NCBI GenBank assembly: GCA_973895155.1 | Contig: OZ316895.1 | Location: 20,646,001 to 20,710,000, forward strand | Origin: Marsupella aquatica | Lineage: Eukaryota > Marchantiophyta | Length of the DNA stretch: 64,000 bases | Direction: 5' to 3' | Part shown: positions 11,771 to 23,999 of the stretch, one piece after another | Numbering within the stretch: the stretch's first letter is position 1 | Layout: each line of letters begins with the position of its first letter | Notes under the pieces: generated by a model | Databases searched by the model: none | The model's input: the letters and a program-made list of their open reading frames with translations, nothing else | Told to the model about the DNA's origin: nothing | Made by a program: the position numbers and the translations under genes

Positions 11771-12915
11771 TCTTTACTATTTGTGATGTTGGATTGTGCC
11801 TATATATATTTGGATGCGTATGACAAACAATGTATGTTGTGTAGCAATGTGTATGTGCACGACATCTATACTTGTGATAACAAACAAACATGACCATTTG
11901 TGTTTGATGCAAGCCAAACAAAAATAGTTAGACTTGGAAACTATAAACAAACCAACAAAATTAAAGCTAAAGCTAGAAGAACAAATACCATGGATAATAC
12001 TATTGGCCAATATTGCACATCATTCGCAAAAAAAGATGCATGCGGCTGGATTTGTTCTATCAATGGATGTGATCAAATGTTGATGATTATTGGTGATAGT
12101 GTGCACTTTAAAGTAGGAGTACTCTTGGTCACTAAGCTATTACTTTTGATTATTCAGAAGGTTATTTCTGTGCTAGTGGGCCAATATATAGGCATAGTGA
12201 GATGCTCAAAAGAGTTAGCCATAATTGTCTTGCCTCAATTCATTCTCTGAGAGTTTTTATGCTATAGATTGCCTAGCTTGGGAACCTACTTAGTGATTCA
12301 TTTCAAAGAAATTGATTTCCCAAAGCTTGCACCCTAATCAAGCCAATCAAATGAAAGTAAAACAGAACAAATATATTGTAGACCAGGATCATAGGCCTTT
12401 GTTTTTGCTTGATACAAGGATGATGAAACAAAGTATTGAGACAAGTCTTGATACAAGGATGATGAGACTGAGAGAATTTAATTTCTTGTTACAAAAAGCT
12501 GTGGAGGAATCCAATTTGGTCTTATAGTACTTAAAAACCACCAATGTGTCCAAACCTGTACAGGGCATGACAAAATAGCTTTTTTTAAGTTATGTTAAGA
12601 ACACTATTGACTTATAATGGTAACCTGCATCTACAAAGGGACTATGGCTGTTTAAGTAATATCAGCTTCCCTTCAAGCATTAAAGTATACATAAAGACAG
12701 GGTCCAAGAACTATTTAGGAAGTCCCTGCAAAGCAACAAACTAGCATGCAGACCTGGCAAGATGCCCAAGCAGGAGGAAATCCGCATTGGTTTCTCTAAC
12801 GACCAACACAACAAGCAGGCCTTCAATGCCAAAAGTCACTTTCAGGGAACTGAGGTGGATGCAGAGGCAAGCTCCACCACTCAATGACGCACAGAGATAC
12901 AATGTATCTCAACAC
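11771..12915. other. Spacer between copia LTR and truncated LINE
   Basis: Nothing recognised beyond a short direct repeat CTTGATACAAGGATGATGA near 12409 and 12448 and a palindrome AGATACAATGTATCT at 12895-12909 beside the LINE target site. Confidence 0.3.
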
Positions 12916-12930
12916 TGGAGATACATTGTT

Positions 12931-14010
12931 TTTTTGGGGGGGACCTTTTTTCCGCAAAAAACCAGGACAGGGCCGGAACCCACACAAAGGCCCAGGGGAC
13001 AAGAGCCGCCCCGGGCGAGAACGATGACACACCTAATCCAGCCAAAAGACCTGATGTAACCCGTGGGGTAACCCTGAGCCACATTCACCATGGTTCCTCA
13101 TCATCCTCTGTCTACCTCTACTCTCACAAAATTTGTTAACGACATACAAGTCCTGTTTCCTCCATGGAGGATTGATTTCCCCTGAGTTCTGTCTGCTGCT
13201 AGTCTTATGGTTCCTATTTTTAGTCTTTCTGAGCTGTTCATCCATCCAAAACTGTCCTTGGCGACTGGGTGCCATCTCATCTTTAGCTGTCATCAATAGT
13301 GAGGTTTAATGCAATTGGGTTTTCAGTTTGCTCCCAAGGTTTCAGCACGATCTGCAATTGGTCAAGTGCTTGCCTAATTTGCTTTTGTTTCCTGAGCGTG
13401 GTCCACCCCTCATAAAGAGTGCTAAGATGAGCAGCAGCTTGTCTGAGGACCACCCATCCCGGGAGTCTCCCTAGGAATTGGGCATAGGTAGCGGCATTCC
13501 TTTATTTTCATATGCTATGGCACATCTCCATCAAAATGATGTGGACCAGGTTTCTGTTTATGTGTCTTCACAGCATAGGAGAGTGCACTGAACAGGCTCA
13601 GGTTTGGAAACTTCAGTGAGCCTGGGGAATCCTGCAGGGCGTTGTGCACTTCTCTCCATGTCTCCATCACTGTCTGGCAGCTGTAGAACAGGTGTTCAGT
13701 GTTTTCAAAACAAGTTTTGCATCGAGCACAACATCGTTGACCTTCCAATGACTACCCCGGCCATTGGTGAAGAAACCATGGTTAAGCAGCCTCCACACCA
13801 AAAACGTAACTTTCAGAAACACCCTCCCCATAGGTTCTCCCACAAGTTGTGCCATTGTTCTTCTGTCTGCGTCTGTCCCCACCTCTTGTTGAGCTTGGTC
13901 ACATCCACCATTTCATGTGTACCACATTGCGCCCACACTTGATTTGGAAATCTCCAGCCCCGATTCTTCCCTTTCTAGGGCCATTGCCAACATTCACAGT
14001 CCTGCAGTTT
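12931..14010 (-). mobile_element. 5'-truncated L1-type LINE with 15-bp target-site duplication
   Basis: The flanks are identical: TGGAGATACATTGTT at 12916-12930 and 14011-14025. On the minus strand the insert encodes the end of an ORF2 in two frames. One has KVTFLVWRLLNHGFFTNGRG (about 13700-13820); the other has CARCKTCFENTEHLFYSCQ plus TVMETWREVHNAL (about 13620-13730), the zf-RVT finger. Next come GMGGPQTSC- and TLYEGWTT-like remains, then a GC-rich 3' UTR resembling that of the LINE at 45.6-45.9 kb. The T-run at 12931 is the short poly-A tail. Many stops and frameshifts show that it is old. Confidence 0.8.
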
Positions 14011-14025
14011 TGGAGATACATTGTT

Positions 14026-14576
14026 CACCTCACTAGAGGCTCCATCCACAAGAACTCACCAGAGAGAATTACTGAACTCTAAGTTCATTGGCCATATTGA
14101 GTTTCCACAAACTGAGCTCTTCATACCTTCCAATTGGCTCCATAAAAATGAACCTAAGTTTCATCCAGTGACTAAGTCCTGCTAGAGTAAGTAGTAGTTG
14201 CACATTGAATTGTAACCAAACACTTGACTATGGTTTGACTAACTATGGGTACATACTAACTCTAGACCTAAGGGTAAATGCATAACAACTGAAAATTAGC
14301 GTAGGCTTCAAGCTGCTCAAACCAGGGTAAGAATAATGTAACCTAGCCCAAATACCCTTGCTTATGCACAAGAGGGTGTTAAGCAAACAATTACTCAAAG
14401 ATAAACTACCAATCACCTTATATAAGAAGGAAGTGTACAAGACCTCCCCCTTTTTCCACATTCCACATTACACCCATTTTCTCTGTTGTGCCCTTATGCT
14501 CGACAAATTCAGGAAAAAAGTGACTATTTAGGATGAAACCTGGTGGATCCAGGTTTGTCATCCTTAGTGGCTGTTC
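14026..14576. other. Spacer
   Basis: I see nothing recognisable in it. Confidence 0.3.
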
Positions 14577-15056
14577 AAAGTGTGAAGGGTGATTGCTAAT
14601 TTAGTATAGTCTTCATTACTATTTAAATAAGAGTAATTCAACATCACTAATTCAGTGCTGTCATTTGATTAAACTATGGAGGGCATATAGATAGATGTAG
14701 TCTTCATTGGTATTTCAATATGAATAATTCAACATCAAGAATTCAACGCTTTCATCAGGCTAAATCGTGGAGGGTCGATTGCAAATTAAAGCATATAGAT
14801 GTAGCCTTCATTGATATTTGAATAAGAAAGTTTCAACTTCAGGAGTTCAATGCTTTCTTATAGTTCATTTGTGGAGGGCCCATCACAAATTACAATATAG
14901 ATGTAGTCTCAATTGATATTTGAATAAGAGCAAATTAACATCAGGAATTTAATGCTTTCTTCTAGATAAAGTGTTGGGGGGTCATAGAAGAGATGATGAA
15001 GTCATCATTGACATTTGGATAAGTATAATGCAAGAAGGGATGCAATGCGATCTTTC
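14577..15056 (+). repeat. Minisatellite of ~100-110 bp units, about 4.5 copies
   Basis: Units carry ATAGATGTAGTCTTCATTG, a TATTTGAATAAGA-like word, TTCAACATCA, TTCAATGCTTTC and GTGGAGGGTC. Another unit lies at about 16730-16860 and a fragment near 17055-17100, beyond the LINE at 15114-16470. Confidence 0.75.
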
Positions 15057-15113
15057 ATAAACACTGCCAAAATATAAAAAGTGTCACACCAGGAGACAAG
15101 ATCCCAAAGGCAG
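15057..15113 (+). repeat. Dispersed repeat (CACTGCCAAA ... GATCCCAAA)
   Basis: AACACTGCCAAAATATAAAA and GGAGACAAGATCCCAAAGGC also occur as diverged forms at 38228-38290 and, for the first half, at 4571-4612. Confidence 0.5.
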
Positions 15114-16470
15114 TTACACTTTCAAGGACTGGCTTTTGCTCTGCACCCCAGAGCGAGAGGGGGTCTCCCGTACAATGGTGGATTCTGGAAGGCTTGGGAG
15201 GAACTGCGAGCCCACCTTGCATTTATGCTGGGCCAGATGGGTGCCCCAGGGTGCATGAGCATTAACAATGCCATTAGATGTATGCTAGATTTCAATTCCT
15301 TGCAAAATGTGGACATAGTAGGAGTCACTACATTAATTTGCGGAATGCACTCTATACAGGATGGATGGTCAATTGAGACCAATTGCTGGAAAGACCTCCC
15401 ACTCAGAGGTCAGGTGCTGAGGGGATTCACGTTGGAGCAACGAGGGCTGGCAAGAGAGTTCCTGGAGCGAATATGGGAGTCGGCCTTATGCAGATGGGAC
15501 AGAGATCCTCTGGCCAGGCAGTGGCGCTGGGCTGACAGGGCAAAGCCTTTAAGGACTTCCAAATTACCAACTGCCGGGTCTACCAATTCTTCCGACCCAG
15601 GATGATGGACATGATCAGCTTAATAGGTGCGGGTTCTCGACTCGATCAGAAATGGAATGGTGCATTGGGTGGAACAAGCCATGGAGTTTAGACCTGTCTA
15701 GCAGAGCGAAAACCTTTATCTGATGGGTAATTGTGTGGGGGGGGGGGGTCGTGTACAGCCAAAGGGGCCTATGAATCAAGGCTGGCACTGGAGATTGCAA
15801 GCTGTTGCAGGTTCCAGAGACAATGCAACATTTGTTCTTTGTCTGTGCATATATATGCTTCACGCTGCTGGCAGATGTGCAGTAGGACTTTGGCTGAGCT
15901 GCGACGGGCTTCCAGTTGGCGATGGCCTCTTGGCTCTTCTCAAAGCTGCCACAGGGCAGGAACTGATTCATAGTGCAAGGATATTTTGTAATGATCAGAT
16001 TCTCTGGATGATCTGTCTGGGAAGAAATGAACATATTTTCTCAGATAAGGACTGGTGAACATTTGACATGGGTGTGTTGCTTGCTGAGATTGCTAACAAC
16101 ATCCATGATGTGAATGCTTTTTTGCCACTTGGGAGGCAATGTTCTCATTTGAATAGGGACCAATAGTGGATGGCGGGGACGAGGTCATATTACCCCCACT
16201 GACTGAGGTCAGATGGGGGTGAATTTCACTCTGTGCCTTTATAAGAGGGTGCTTATGCCATGAGGGCTTTTGCCTTTCTGCTGGCGAGTTTGATGGAGGC
16301 TCTAGTGGTGCTGCTGGGTGCATTCTTCCGGTCATGGGGCGGCCTGTGGCTGATTGGGCCTATTGTGGCCTTTTGTCCCCCCTGTTGTTCCTCCCCCTTT
16401 GTGGGGCTGATGATCCCCCCCTATCAGTGGTCACTGTGTTAAAATTTATTAAAAAAAAACCATTCCAATA
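15114..16470 (+). mobile_element. 5'-truncated LINE fragment with TSD, inserted in a repeat
   Basis: Flanked by AAGATCCCAAAGGCA (15099-15113) and AAGATCCCAAAAGGCA (16471-16486). The first frame (15081-15605) enters from the flank and continues into the insert; its product has LINE ORF2 C-terminal character (WKDLPLRGQVLRGF, REFLERIWESALCRW). A second piece near 15740-16040 has a decayed zf-RVT region and CLGRNEHIFSDKDW. A G10 run at 15737-15746 coincides with a frame change. The 3' UTR is C/T- and G-rich and ends in AAAATTTATTAAAAAAAAAC. Assignment rests on position, the tail and the TSD more than on strong motifs. Confidence 0.68.
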
Positions 16471-16729
16471 AAGATCCCAAAAGGCAAGAAATACACTAAA
16501 GGAAAACCTAAGAAGATCAAAGAACCAAAACCCCTACAGCGAACAAGTAGAGTGCTATGAACCACAACTAAAGAACCAAAGCCCCACTTAGTTTGAAACT
16601 GACAAGTCTAGTAGAGTTTTATAGTAAACTACATATGAAACCCACTAAGAGTAATATGACTAGAATCCCTTAGACCACTAAGAGTGTATTCCTTAAAACC
16701 AACAACCCCGGCTCACCTTTTTCTAGTTG

Positions 16730-16860
16730 AGGTGTGGAGGGTCAATCCCTAATGATAGTATAGAAAGAACGATATAGTCTTAGCAGGTATTGAAATAAGA
16801 ATATAATATCAGGTAATTTAATGCACTTTCTAGTTAAAGTGCGAAGGGTAGTTGAAAGTG
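16730..16860 (+). repeat. Displaced unit of the 14.6-kb minisatellite
   Basis: GTGGAGGGTCAATCCCTAAT, ATATAGTCTTAGCAGGTATT, TGAAATAAGAATATAATATC and TTTAATGCACTTTCTAGTTA follow the unit order. Confidence 0.6.
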
Positions 16861-17594
16861 CAGCTTTGAAAAGCTTTCTTCATGGGAAAACTTGACCACA
16901 ATGAAAGGACGAGGGCCGGGGGAGTGGATCAGATAGCTCCAAATAGGCTTGAATGAGAAGACATCGCTGACTTGACAAATTAAAACAAGGCTGAGTTATG
17001 ATGGCTATCAGTGCATTACTTCAACTAAAAAATAATAATTTTAGAAAGGTCTCTTCAACTGAACGTTGAAGGTTCAATTACAAATTGAATTCTGATGCGC
17101 CTTTAATTCAGTAGGGACCACCCTTAGTCTGGAAAGTACACATATCAAATTGTAATACTTGTAACAATAGATGATGCCCTCCTCGAGGCCCATGTTTCCT
17201 ACTGCGCAGAATAAACAAAGCCATCAGTCCTTGTCAAATCAATCCAAGACAAAGCACCCCATAGACTAGACATTACTAAATATGAAAAGCTTGCACAATG
17301 ACTTGCAAATAGGAAATATAAAGTACTCTAGGTTCATAGGAATAACAGTACTAGTCAAAGCAAATCCCACACAGACAAAGTAAGTAACTTTGGTCATTAT
17401 TCTGCTCTAATGGCCAATCCACTTTTCAATTATTTCATTTATTTGTCTTACTAAGAATTCATCACATATTTTTTTTATTCTGGTGAGCTTTGTGCAGCTT
17501 GAACTAGGGTAATTTCCAAGGTTTTCATGTTTTGCAATGGAGGGAAATGTCACTTTGTGAGAAGATTCTCAGTATATATTACTCATCTAATTTT
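16861..17594. other. Spacer
   Basis: Holds a minisatellite fragment near 17055-17100; otherwise nothing recognised. Confidence 0.3.
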
Positions 17595-17730
17595 ATGAGA
17601 TTAGTTTCTGACCATTAGATCTATCTAGATCTGAGAACAACCACCAGATTCTGGCTAAAGGAGTGTGTGCCTAGGTGGGAAACTGGCTAATCAAAACAAA
17701 AATCCTGGCCAAGAGAAAATACAAACTTTT
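17595..17730 (+). repeat. Interspersed repeat family, copy 2
   Basis: ATCTAGATCTGAGAACAACC, CAGATTCTGGCTAAAGG, TGGGAAACTGGCTAATCAAA and AAAAATCCTGGC follow the order of the 7.0-kb copy. The 3'-only RLE fragment begins right after it at 17741. Confidence 0.5.
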
Positions 17731-17740
17731 TAAAGAAAGG

Positions 17741-17900
17741 GTCGAGCAGATAATAAAAGAATAAACAAAAGAGGTCCAAAGGGGACAAAAAACCAAACTC
17801 AAAAGAAGTGAGCAAAACCCCTAATCATAGAGAAAGAGGAAACAAAGCTAACCCAAATGGACTGAGGTCCTCATCAAACCTAGATCGTGTGGCCAAGACT
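17741..17900 (-). mobile_element. 5'-truncated copy of the RLE element (3' UTR only)
   Basis: About 150 bp aligns with the 3' end of the RLE element at 48272-48435: shared words include AAAAGAATAAACAA, AGAAGTGAGCAAAA, AGAAAGAGGAA and GAGGTCCTCATCA in the same order. Similarity ends near 17900, still outside the coding region, as expected for abortive target-primed reverse transcription. No clear TSD was found. Confidence 0.7.
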
Positions 17901-18782
17901 TTTCAATAAGGTGTACTTTGGAAACTTTATGCCACTAAAAAAAAGTTGACCTGAATGATTGAGATCCATTGTAAAAATGTAGGGAAAGTTGCCTGCATAA
18001 CGAGTAACTCAATTGTTGAGAACACATAGTATGCATGCCAGAAGCACTGGTGATGGGTTATTTATGCTCAAATCAAGTGGATTACCTGCCATCAAATTCA
18101 TAATGAAAACTTGTATTCAATATGTAGATAGTTGCATGTTGAAACACTTTCACAAAACACTTGTTGTTGCCTCAAATTTTGTGGCAAGTTGGAGAGCAAG
18201 TTTATTAAAACTGACTAAGAGTAAAAAGCGCACATCAAGGGAAGAAATATTGAATTGAGTACCAAACAAATGCGTACTTTGAGTAAGCTTCAAGTGAAAA
18301 AAAACTCGTAGCATACATGCCCAAGAGTAGGGTACAATGAACCTAACAAAAAGGAAGTGTCCCATGTGTAGGGAAGGGGAGCGAACAAACATGAAGAAGC
18401 TCATGCAAAGTTCAACACAACAAAGTGTCGTAACTCTATCATTTACCAATCTACAAATCATGGCATCAATTGTCAATTTCTCCCATCAATCAGTTGTGGG
18501 GGCTTTACAGTGTGGGCTTTACAGTGTGGGCTTTACAGTGTGGGCAGTGCCTTCTGTAAACGTATAGTCCACCAGGAGGTGCAAAAATTCCCAAACTATC
18601 AGAACTAGCCAGTTGGGGTGTGCCCTAGGGGATGCCCCTATGTCTCACCAAATGTGAAGGACGGTAGAGATACATAGGTCTTGTCTAAGGGGACTTTTTT
18701 GCTCCACCAGAAAGTCAAGGGATTTGCAATGACTTGTATTTGATAAAGTTTGAACCTAACAAGACTTCTATCATCCTCCTGG
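17901..18782. other. Spacer
   Basis: Only the 14-bp tandem at 18503-18544 was recognised. Confidence 0.3.
18503..18544 (+). repeat. 14-bp unit repeated three times
   Basis: GGCTTTACAGTGTG three times in tandem. Confidence 0.9.
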
Positions 18783-19836
18783 AGTTAACAGTGCACCAAG
18801 ATGCCATTGGGACTTAATAGGGCCTTGTGACTGCCCACTGTCTCATTTTCTACGCGGGTGCTTGTCAGAGCATGGTCATTAAGATACAAGAACACCACCT
18901 CGTCACACAATACAAAACAGTTGGGAACACAATAGAGGCGTTGTCTGGGTCTGTGGGTGGTGATCTCCTCTGAGTATATTATATTGATTGTCGGCTTTTG
19001 CGGAGCAGCGGAGGTAAAGCAAGAGCTACATTGCATTTTTCCATGTGGCTTTATTTCTTTGAATTCTGATCAATTACTCAATGCGCCATAGAAATATGTA
19101 CAAAAGACCTTGTGAAAATTCAATTTGGTGCAATTCACGTACAATGGACACTCTCCAAAGGTTCCCCTGCTACTGCACAAGAATGACAGACCTTCCCGCC
19201 CTGTTAAGTCCAAATTTTCCATAGTTCCAACTGGACAATCTAACCTCAATATATTAGAATATACCTTAGAGCTGGGCAATTAGCTTTCGCTAACATTCTG
19301 GAATTTTCACAATTGCACCGTATAGACCTTAGGCAGAGCAGAGAAGAGTACCCTTCAATTTTAAAAGAAAAATTGATACCATAAGTTACTAGTACCTTGC
19401 AGGTCGCCAAAGCTTCAGTCACGGAGCACAATCCTATGAAGCCTATCATTCACAATTTAGTAACGTCCACTATTCAGCACCTTCTTTATATTGCACAGCA
19501 AACTCCACACAGGTTCAGGCAGTTTTTCTCTTCTTCAAATGACTGGCGTTCTTGACTGCCAATTCCTAATTCAAAAAACTAAGCTTTCAAATCCCTTCCG
19601 CATAGAGCTCTGACTCTCCCAGCCCTTCACATTTGACTTCAAGACTCTCTCCCTAAAAAGTTATGCTAAAGTCTCTGCTAAAATGTACTTTGCTTGCCCA
19701 ATTGTGAAACACTCACTCAAGAGGTTAGTGCATGACTTATTGCGTCCACTCCCACAGGAACCAGACGACTATGGGCAGTCACAGGAGGCCCTAGTAAATC
19801 CTGATGGCATCTTGGTGTACTCTTAAGTCCAAACTT
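18783..19836. repeat. Inverted repeat pair ~1 kb apart
   Basis: 18783-18843 (CACCAAGATGCCATTGGGAC, GGGCCTTGTGACTGCCCA) pairs with the reverse complement of 19768-19836 (CACCAAGATGCCATCAGGAT, GGGCCTCCTGTGACTGCCCA), roughly 78% alike. It could be an old TIR element; no TSD or transposase was seen between. Confidence 0.45.
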
Positions 19837-20179
19837 GGTATGTGATGGGCTTATGTATGGGTGAGAGGTAGTGTTTTGAGTCTTGCAAACTACATGCCAT
19901 GGATAATTGTCTCAAGGAACGGTTGTGCTCCATCAGAAACTCATGACATGCATGGTCACTTGTGTTTTACTGGCCTGGGTAGTGTGAGGGGTGGGAGGTA
20001 GAGCTTTCCTACTTGCACCATTGGGATAGAGTTGGCCAAACTGTGCGCCATCTGCCTGGTTTCTGAGTAGCTATTGCGTGAATAAAACCAGGCCTGTGTG
20101 ACCAAAGAGGGTTTTGGTCACAAAAGCTGAACTGTTACAAATGTACTGTCTTTAGTATTGTACACTCGATTTTTTAGAA

Positions 20180-21700
20180 TCTTATGTACATAAATCGTAT
20201 GCGCAGAAATGGTATGTGCAGAAAAATGATTTGGAGGCATTTTGGGCCCCTACCACAAAGCTGAACTTTAGCCAAGAATAGTGTAAATGCTGAACCTTGG
20301 ATTTGCCCAGTGTGTTGGTATTAGTGTCTTTCGTAAAGGGGAATTTCGTTTGTCTGCTCATACGAACCGTATTATGTAGTCCGTATAAATAAATAAATAA
20401 ATAAATTTCGCGAATAGCGTCGTCCTCGAAACACGAGAAAACAAATTGTTCAGTCAAGTGTCAAAAGCCATTTCGCAAGTGTTTCACTGTTTGTGTACGA
20501 ATGATTCAAAGAAACTGCCCGTACACCGTGTGAAGTACGGCCCTAATCTTGGAGACGGGCAGCATTGGAAAATCCCACTGTTAAAGTCAGACAATCCCTC
20601 GATCGCGATAATGGACCGTCAAGAAGCGCCCCTCTTTGATATTCCCACGTGGGTTATTTCGTGGTTACCATGTTGCTTCTTTTGTCAGACCGATATTGTA
20701 CGGACAGTCAGCTGACAAACTCCCGTTTGGGGCAGACAGCGCTGTCACAGCGGGCGCCGGGCAGTAGGGTGCAGAGTTGTCCAGACAATGTCTTAATTAC
20801 GAAATCTTAGTGACAATATTAGCCAAATTAAGCTAATCCGTTTTTTCCTGGGCTTTCTACTTTCGGAGTCCCGGCACTGTGGACCCGTACACGGGCTGTC
20901 AGGCACACCGTCTACGCATCCCATTCGCCAAGAGGGTCTCCAAACATGACGGTAGTCTGGTACATAGAAGTAAAATAATGTTTATTAGGTTCTTGTAAGT
21001 TAGTGGTAAATTGTTTGGTCAAACCGAATTAAACGTCGAAAAGGTTAAGAAGAATTACGGAGAGATATGAAAGCGGTACCTCGCTGAATTAAAAAAATTA
21101 TAACCTAATTGCTAAGGGACCCAAAAAAACAGAAACCGGCCACTTTCCCGACAGCGAAGGATCTTTTCCCATCTAATGGGAAAGTAACGGCGTAGATTTT
21201 ATAAGAACGCAACGTGCGGCACAGATAAGGTATTTTTATCTGACTCGATTTTGGAAACGAGCATGAATAAGGAATTAGACAGCCGTCGCCGTCACTGGTA
21301 ATATTTCCAGATTTGCTTTCTTTTTCCCCTCAGCCCGAAAGAATTCAGGGGTGGAATGGTGGCGGCAGTGCTGCTGACAAGTGGAGGATATAGCCGTAAA
21401 TATCGAGCAGGAATGGGTGATATTGGCCGTCAGATTCAATAAATCTACGGTCAAAAATAGAAGATGCTTAATAAAATTGTATTATCTGCGTGGATTTTTG
21501 GAATGGGTGGCGTAGGGCGAAAGCTTTGGGGCACAGCCAAAGACTTCACTTGGATCTCGACAACGGAAACTACAATGGATTGATTTGGAAGAATATTTTT
21601 TCTGTTGGATTTTCGTGGAGTTTTCTGCCTGAATTCTCATACCATTCTGTCTTCCATAGAAGCCCAGAGAGAACATAAATTTTGACAAACAACTAGAATA
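20180..21700. other. CpG-bearing, apparently single-copy block without a recognised gene
   Basis: Base composition differs from the CpG-poor spacers on both sides (many CG dinucleotides at 20360-21550). No frame longer than about 90 codons and no family match. It may be a promoter or first exon of a gene I cannot resolve. Confidence 0.3.
20383..20405 (+). repeat. (AAAT)n microsatellite
   Basis: About five AAAT units. Confidence 0.85.
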
Positions 21701-21869
21701 GACTGCAAGTATGAGGATTGATTGTGTTCAACTGTTAGTTTGCATTCATATGGTATCTTTTCTTTGTACATTTGGACATACTTTTAGCCTCGAAAGCTGC
21801 TAGGTTTATGAGAGTTGCGCCGTTAGACATTGTGTTCATCTGAGCATGAGTCTGCATCCTTCTCGTAAG

Positions 21870-22061
21870 ACACCAAAGTCACAGAAAATGCCAATCATGG
21901 GACTCCTTGTTTTCTTGCCTTCGTTGGGTCTTATGCCTTTGGGATCTTGTCAGGGGAAATTTCCATTTTGTTGATGCCAGAAATCAAAGTCACACATAAT
22001 GCCAATTAGGTAATCCTTGTTTTTTTCCCTTTGGTGGGTGTTCTGCCTTTGGGATCTTGTC
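21870..22061 (+). repeat. ~110-bp tandem duplication
   Basis: CAAAGTCACA...ATGCCAAT...CCTTGTTTT...GCCTTTGGGATCTTGTC occurs twice with a 110-111 bp period. Confidence 0.8.
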
Positions 22062-23999
22062 TCCATGTTTGACTCGTTTGTTCTAAGTAGTGGCTGTAGA
22101 GGAGAAGGAGTCTCGCATTGGATGGCGGGAGAATCAGTCAATGAAACCCTCAGTGACCCTTTCTATGGTAAGTGAACAGGTGGAACTATGCTTGGATAGT
22201 CAAATACTTGATCTAATTCTCAGCCCTCGCTCCTCTTGGAAATCACATTTATCGTCAAAATGACTTTGTCCAGAATTTGATAGTTTGCTGTGTGAAGAAG
22301 GTTGGTTGATTGTAATTGCAGCATCGCCAAATTGTCAAAGGGTTCTTGTAGATTCTTAAAGGTGCCATGGCAATATGTCGCACCTGGATTTGGATTTTAT
22401 GAAGGGAAAGACTGCCTTGATTGTACCACCCTTGGTCTTGACTGAAATTGTCAGCCTCTTATCAGCCTCTTATATCTGAAGACCTTGAACCCCACTTTGT
22501 CGATTTCAGGACCTTCAACCCCAGTTTTGTTTCATTCAACTGCTTTTGGGAACCACACGCACACATTTTCAATTGTTGATTTTCTTGAACCAGAAATTTA
22601 GGACAGCCAATATGCAAAGTGACAGATCGTGGTTTTCAGATTTTGAGAATAGCAATGTAATGACAGTGTATTATGACGCTTCTCATCCAATGAAATAGAA
22701 GAGAGTTTTGGGTGTCTTTGTTTACTAAAGGCGTTGGAAGATCATTCTAGTATCTACTCCAAAAGTTAGATTTCTTAACTTTTCCAGGAAAAATATATTA
22801 TAAGGTCCTAGTGTTGCTTTTTAATTTTTTTGTGCCTCAGCTTTTCACAGTCAACTGTATAGACACATGGACTGGTCTGCCATCTATGTCCTTCATATAC
22901 GTAAAGGAGCCCACAAAACATGGAAAGTTTCAAACAAACAACAACAAACAGAATTGATAAAGCAAATAGCGTAAGATATGGTAAAATAACTTTTGGTTTG
23001 GAGACTATAAAAAATACCAGAAATATTAAATCATCATTTTATAATTCCGTTTGTCAGAGAATGATAATCTTTTGACATGGAAAATACTAATTTTAATATT
23101 CTTTTGACATGGCAAATACTAATTTTAATCTTGCCAATCATTTTGAAAGCTCACTTTTAACATCTGATCAAAAGTGATTTAGATCTATAGGGAAATTTTT
23201 TTATTTAAACTGTAAAATTTAATAATTCATAGTATTTCGTGGTTTTGATTTCTATAGTATATTCACTGTTATATATAGATCATCTTTGTTTTAAAATTTG
23301 GAGAAAAATTGTAATAAACTGATATACATGAATCGAACCCAGATGGAAGGGATATGCTCAATAGACCCCCTACTGGAAAAAGTTTAATTGATCAACCCCT
23401 TCAATCTTTCCCCCATTAGCGGTATACTTAGTTCTTTTTTGGGTCTTTCTAAAGCGACAATCTGGGTTACTAGGACCAAACTTTGCTCAGTTTCACCATA
23501 GACTGTGCCTGATCAAACTGCAGGCTGTGAATGGGGCTGGTCCTCGTCGGCAATGTTGTTACAACAAGGCAATCATTTTTGTGTAGTCTAGACGACGGGG
23601 TTAGGGTTAAGTTAGTACAAAGTGAATGTCTTTCCTTGTAACCTGCATTCTCTGTTTTGGCCAGGGTTCCTGGCCCAGAAAAACTTGTAGCATATATACA
23701 CAGATACTACATAAATAAAAATAAATGTTTTCTTATAATCTCTGTTAATTGCAATAGTTCATCCAAGATTGTTTCAACAATTTTGACCCCGAGGCTTCTT
23801 CCCTGTTTTGTCACCTCCCCTTTAGATAATGAAAAACTCTGCTTGCTCAGACCACAAGGCTTGTTTCAGGAATACAACTGGAATTTGGGAACATTCTTTG
23901 CAAGTGGTACTGGCATCCCTCTCAATTGCAGCAAACCTTATGACCAATTGACTCCTACTGGATCCTTGATGTTTACTCAGTAGAAATTTGAGTTTCCTA
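22062..23999. other. AT-rich spacer
   Basis: No gene. An ATTCTTTTGACATGGxAAATACTAATTTTAAT unit is repeated near 23070-23130. The TIR-element fragment is at 23345-23408. Confidence 0.3.
23345..23408 (+). repeat. Fragment related to the 46.6-kb TIR element
   Basis: GATATGCTCAATAGACCCCC followed by ACTGGAAAAAG and TTGATCAACCCC parallels 46603-46665. No right end or TSD was found. Confidence 0.5.

Noticed and set aside
23330-23342. GAATCGAACCC resembling a reverse B box
   Set aside because: No A box at the expected distance and no tRNA fold.
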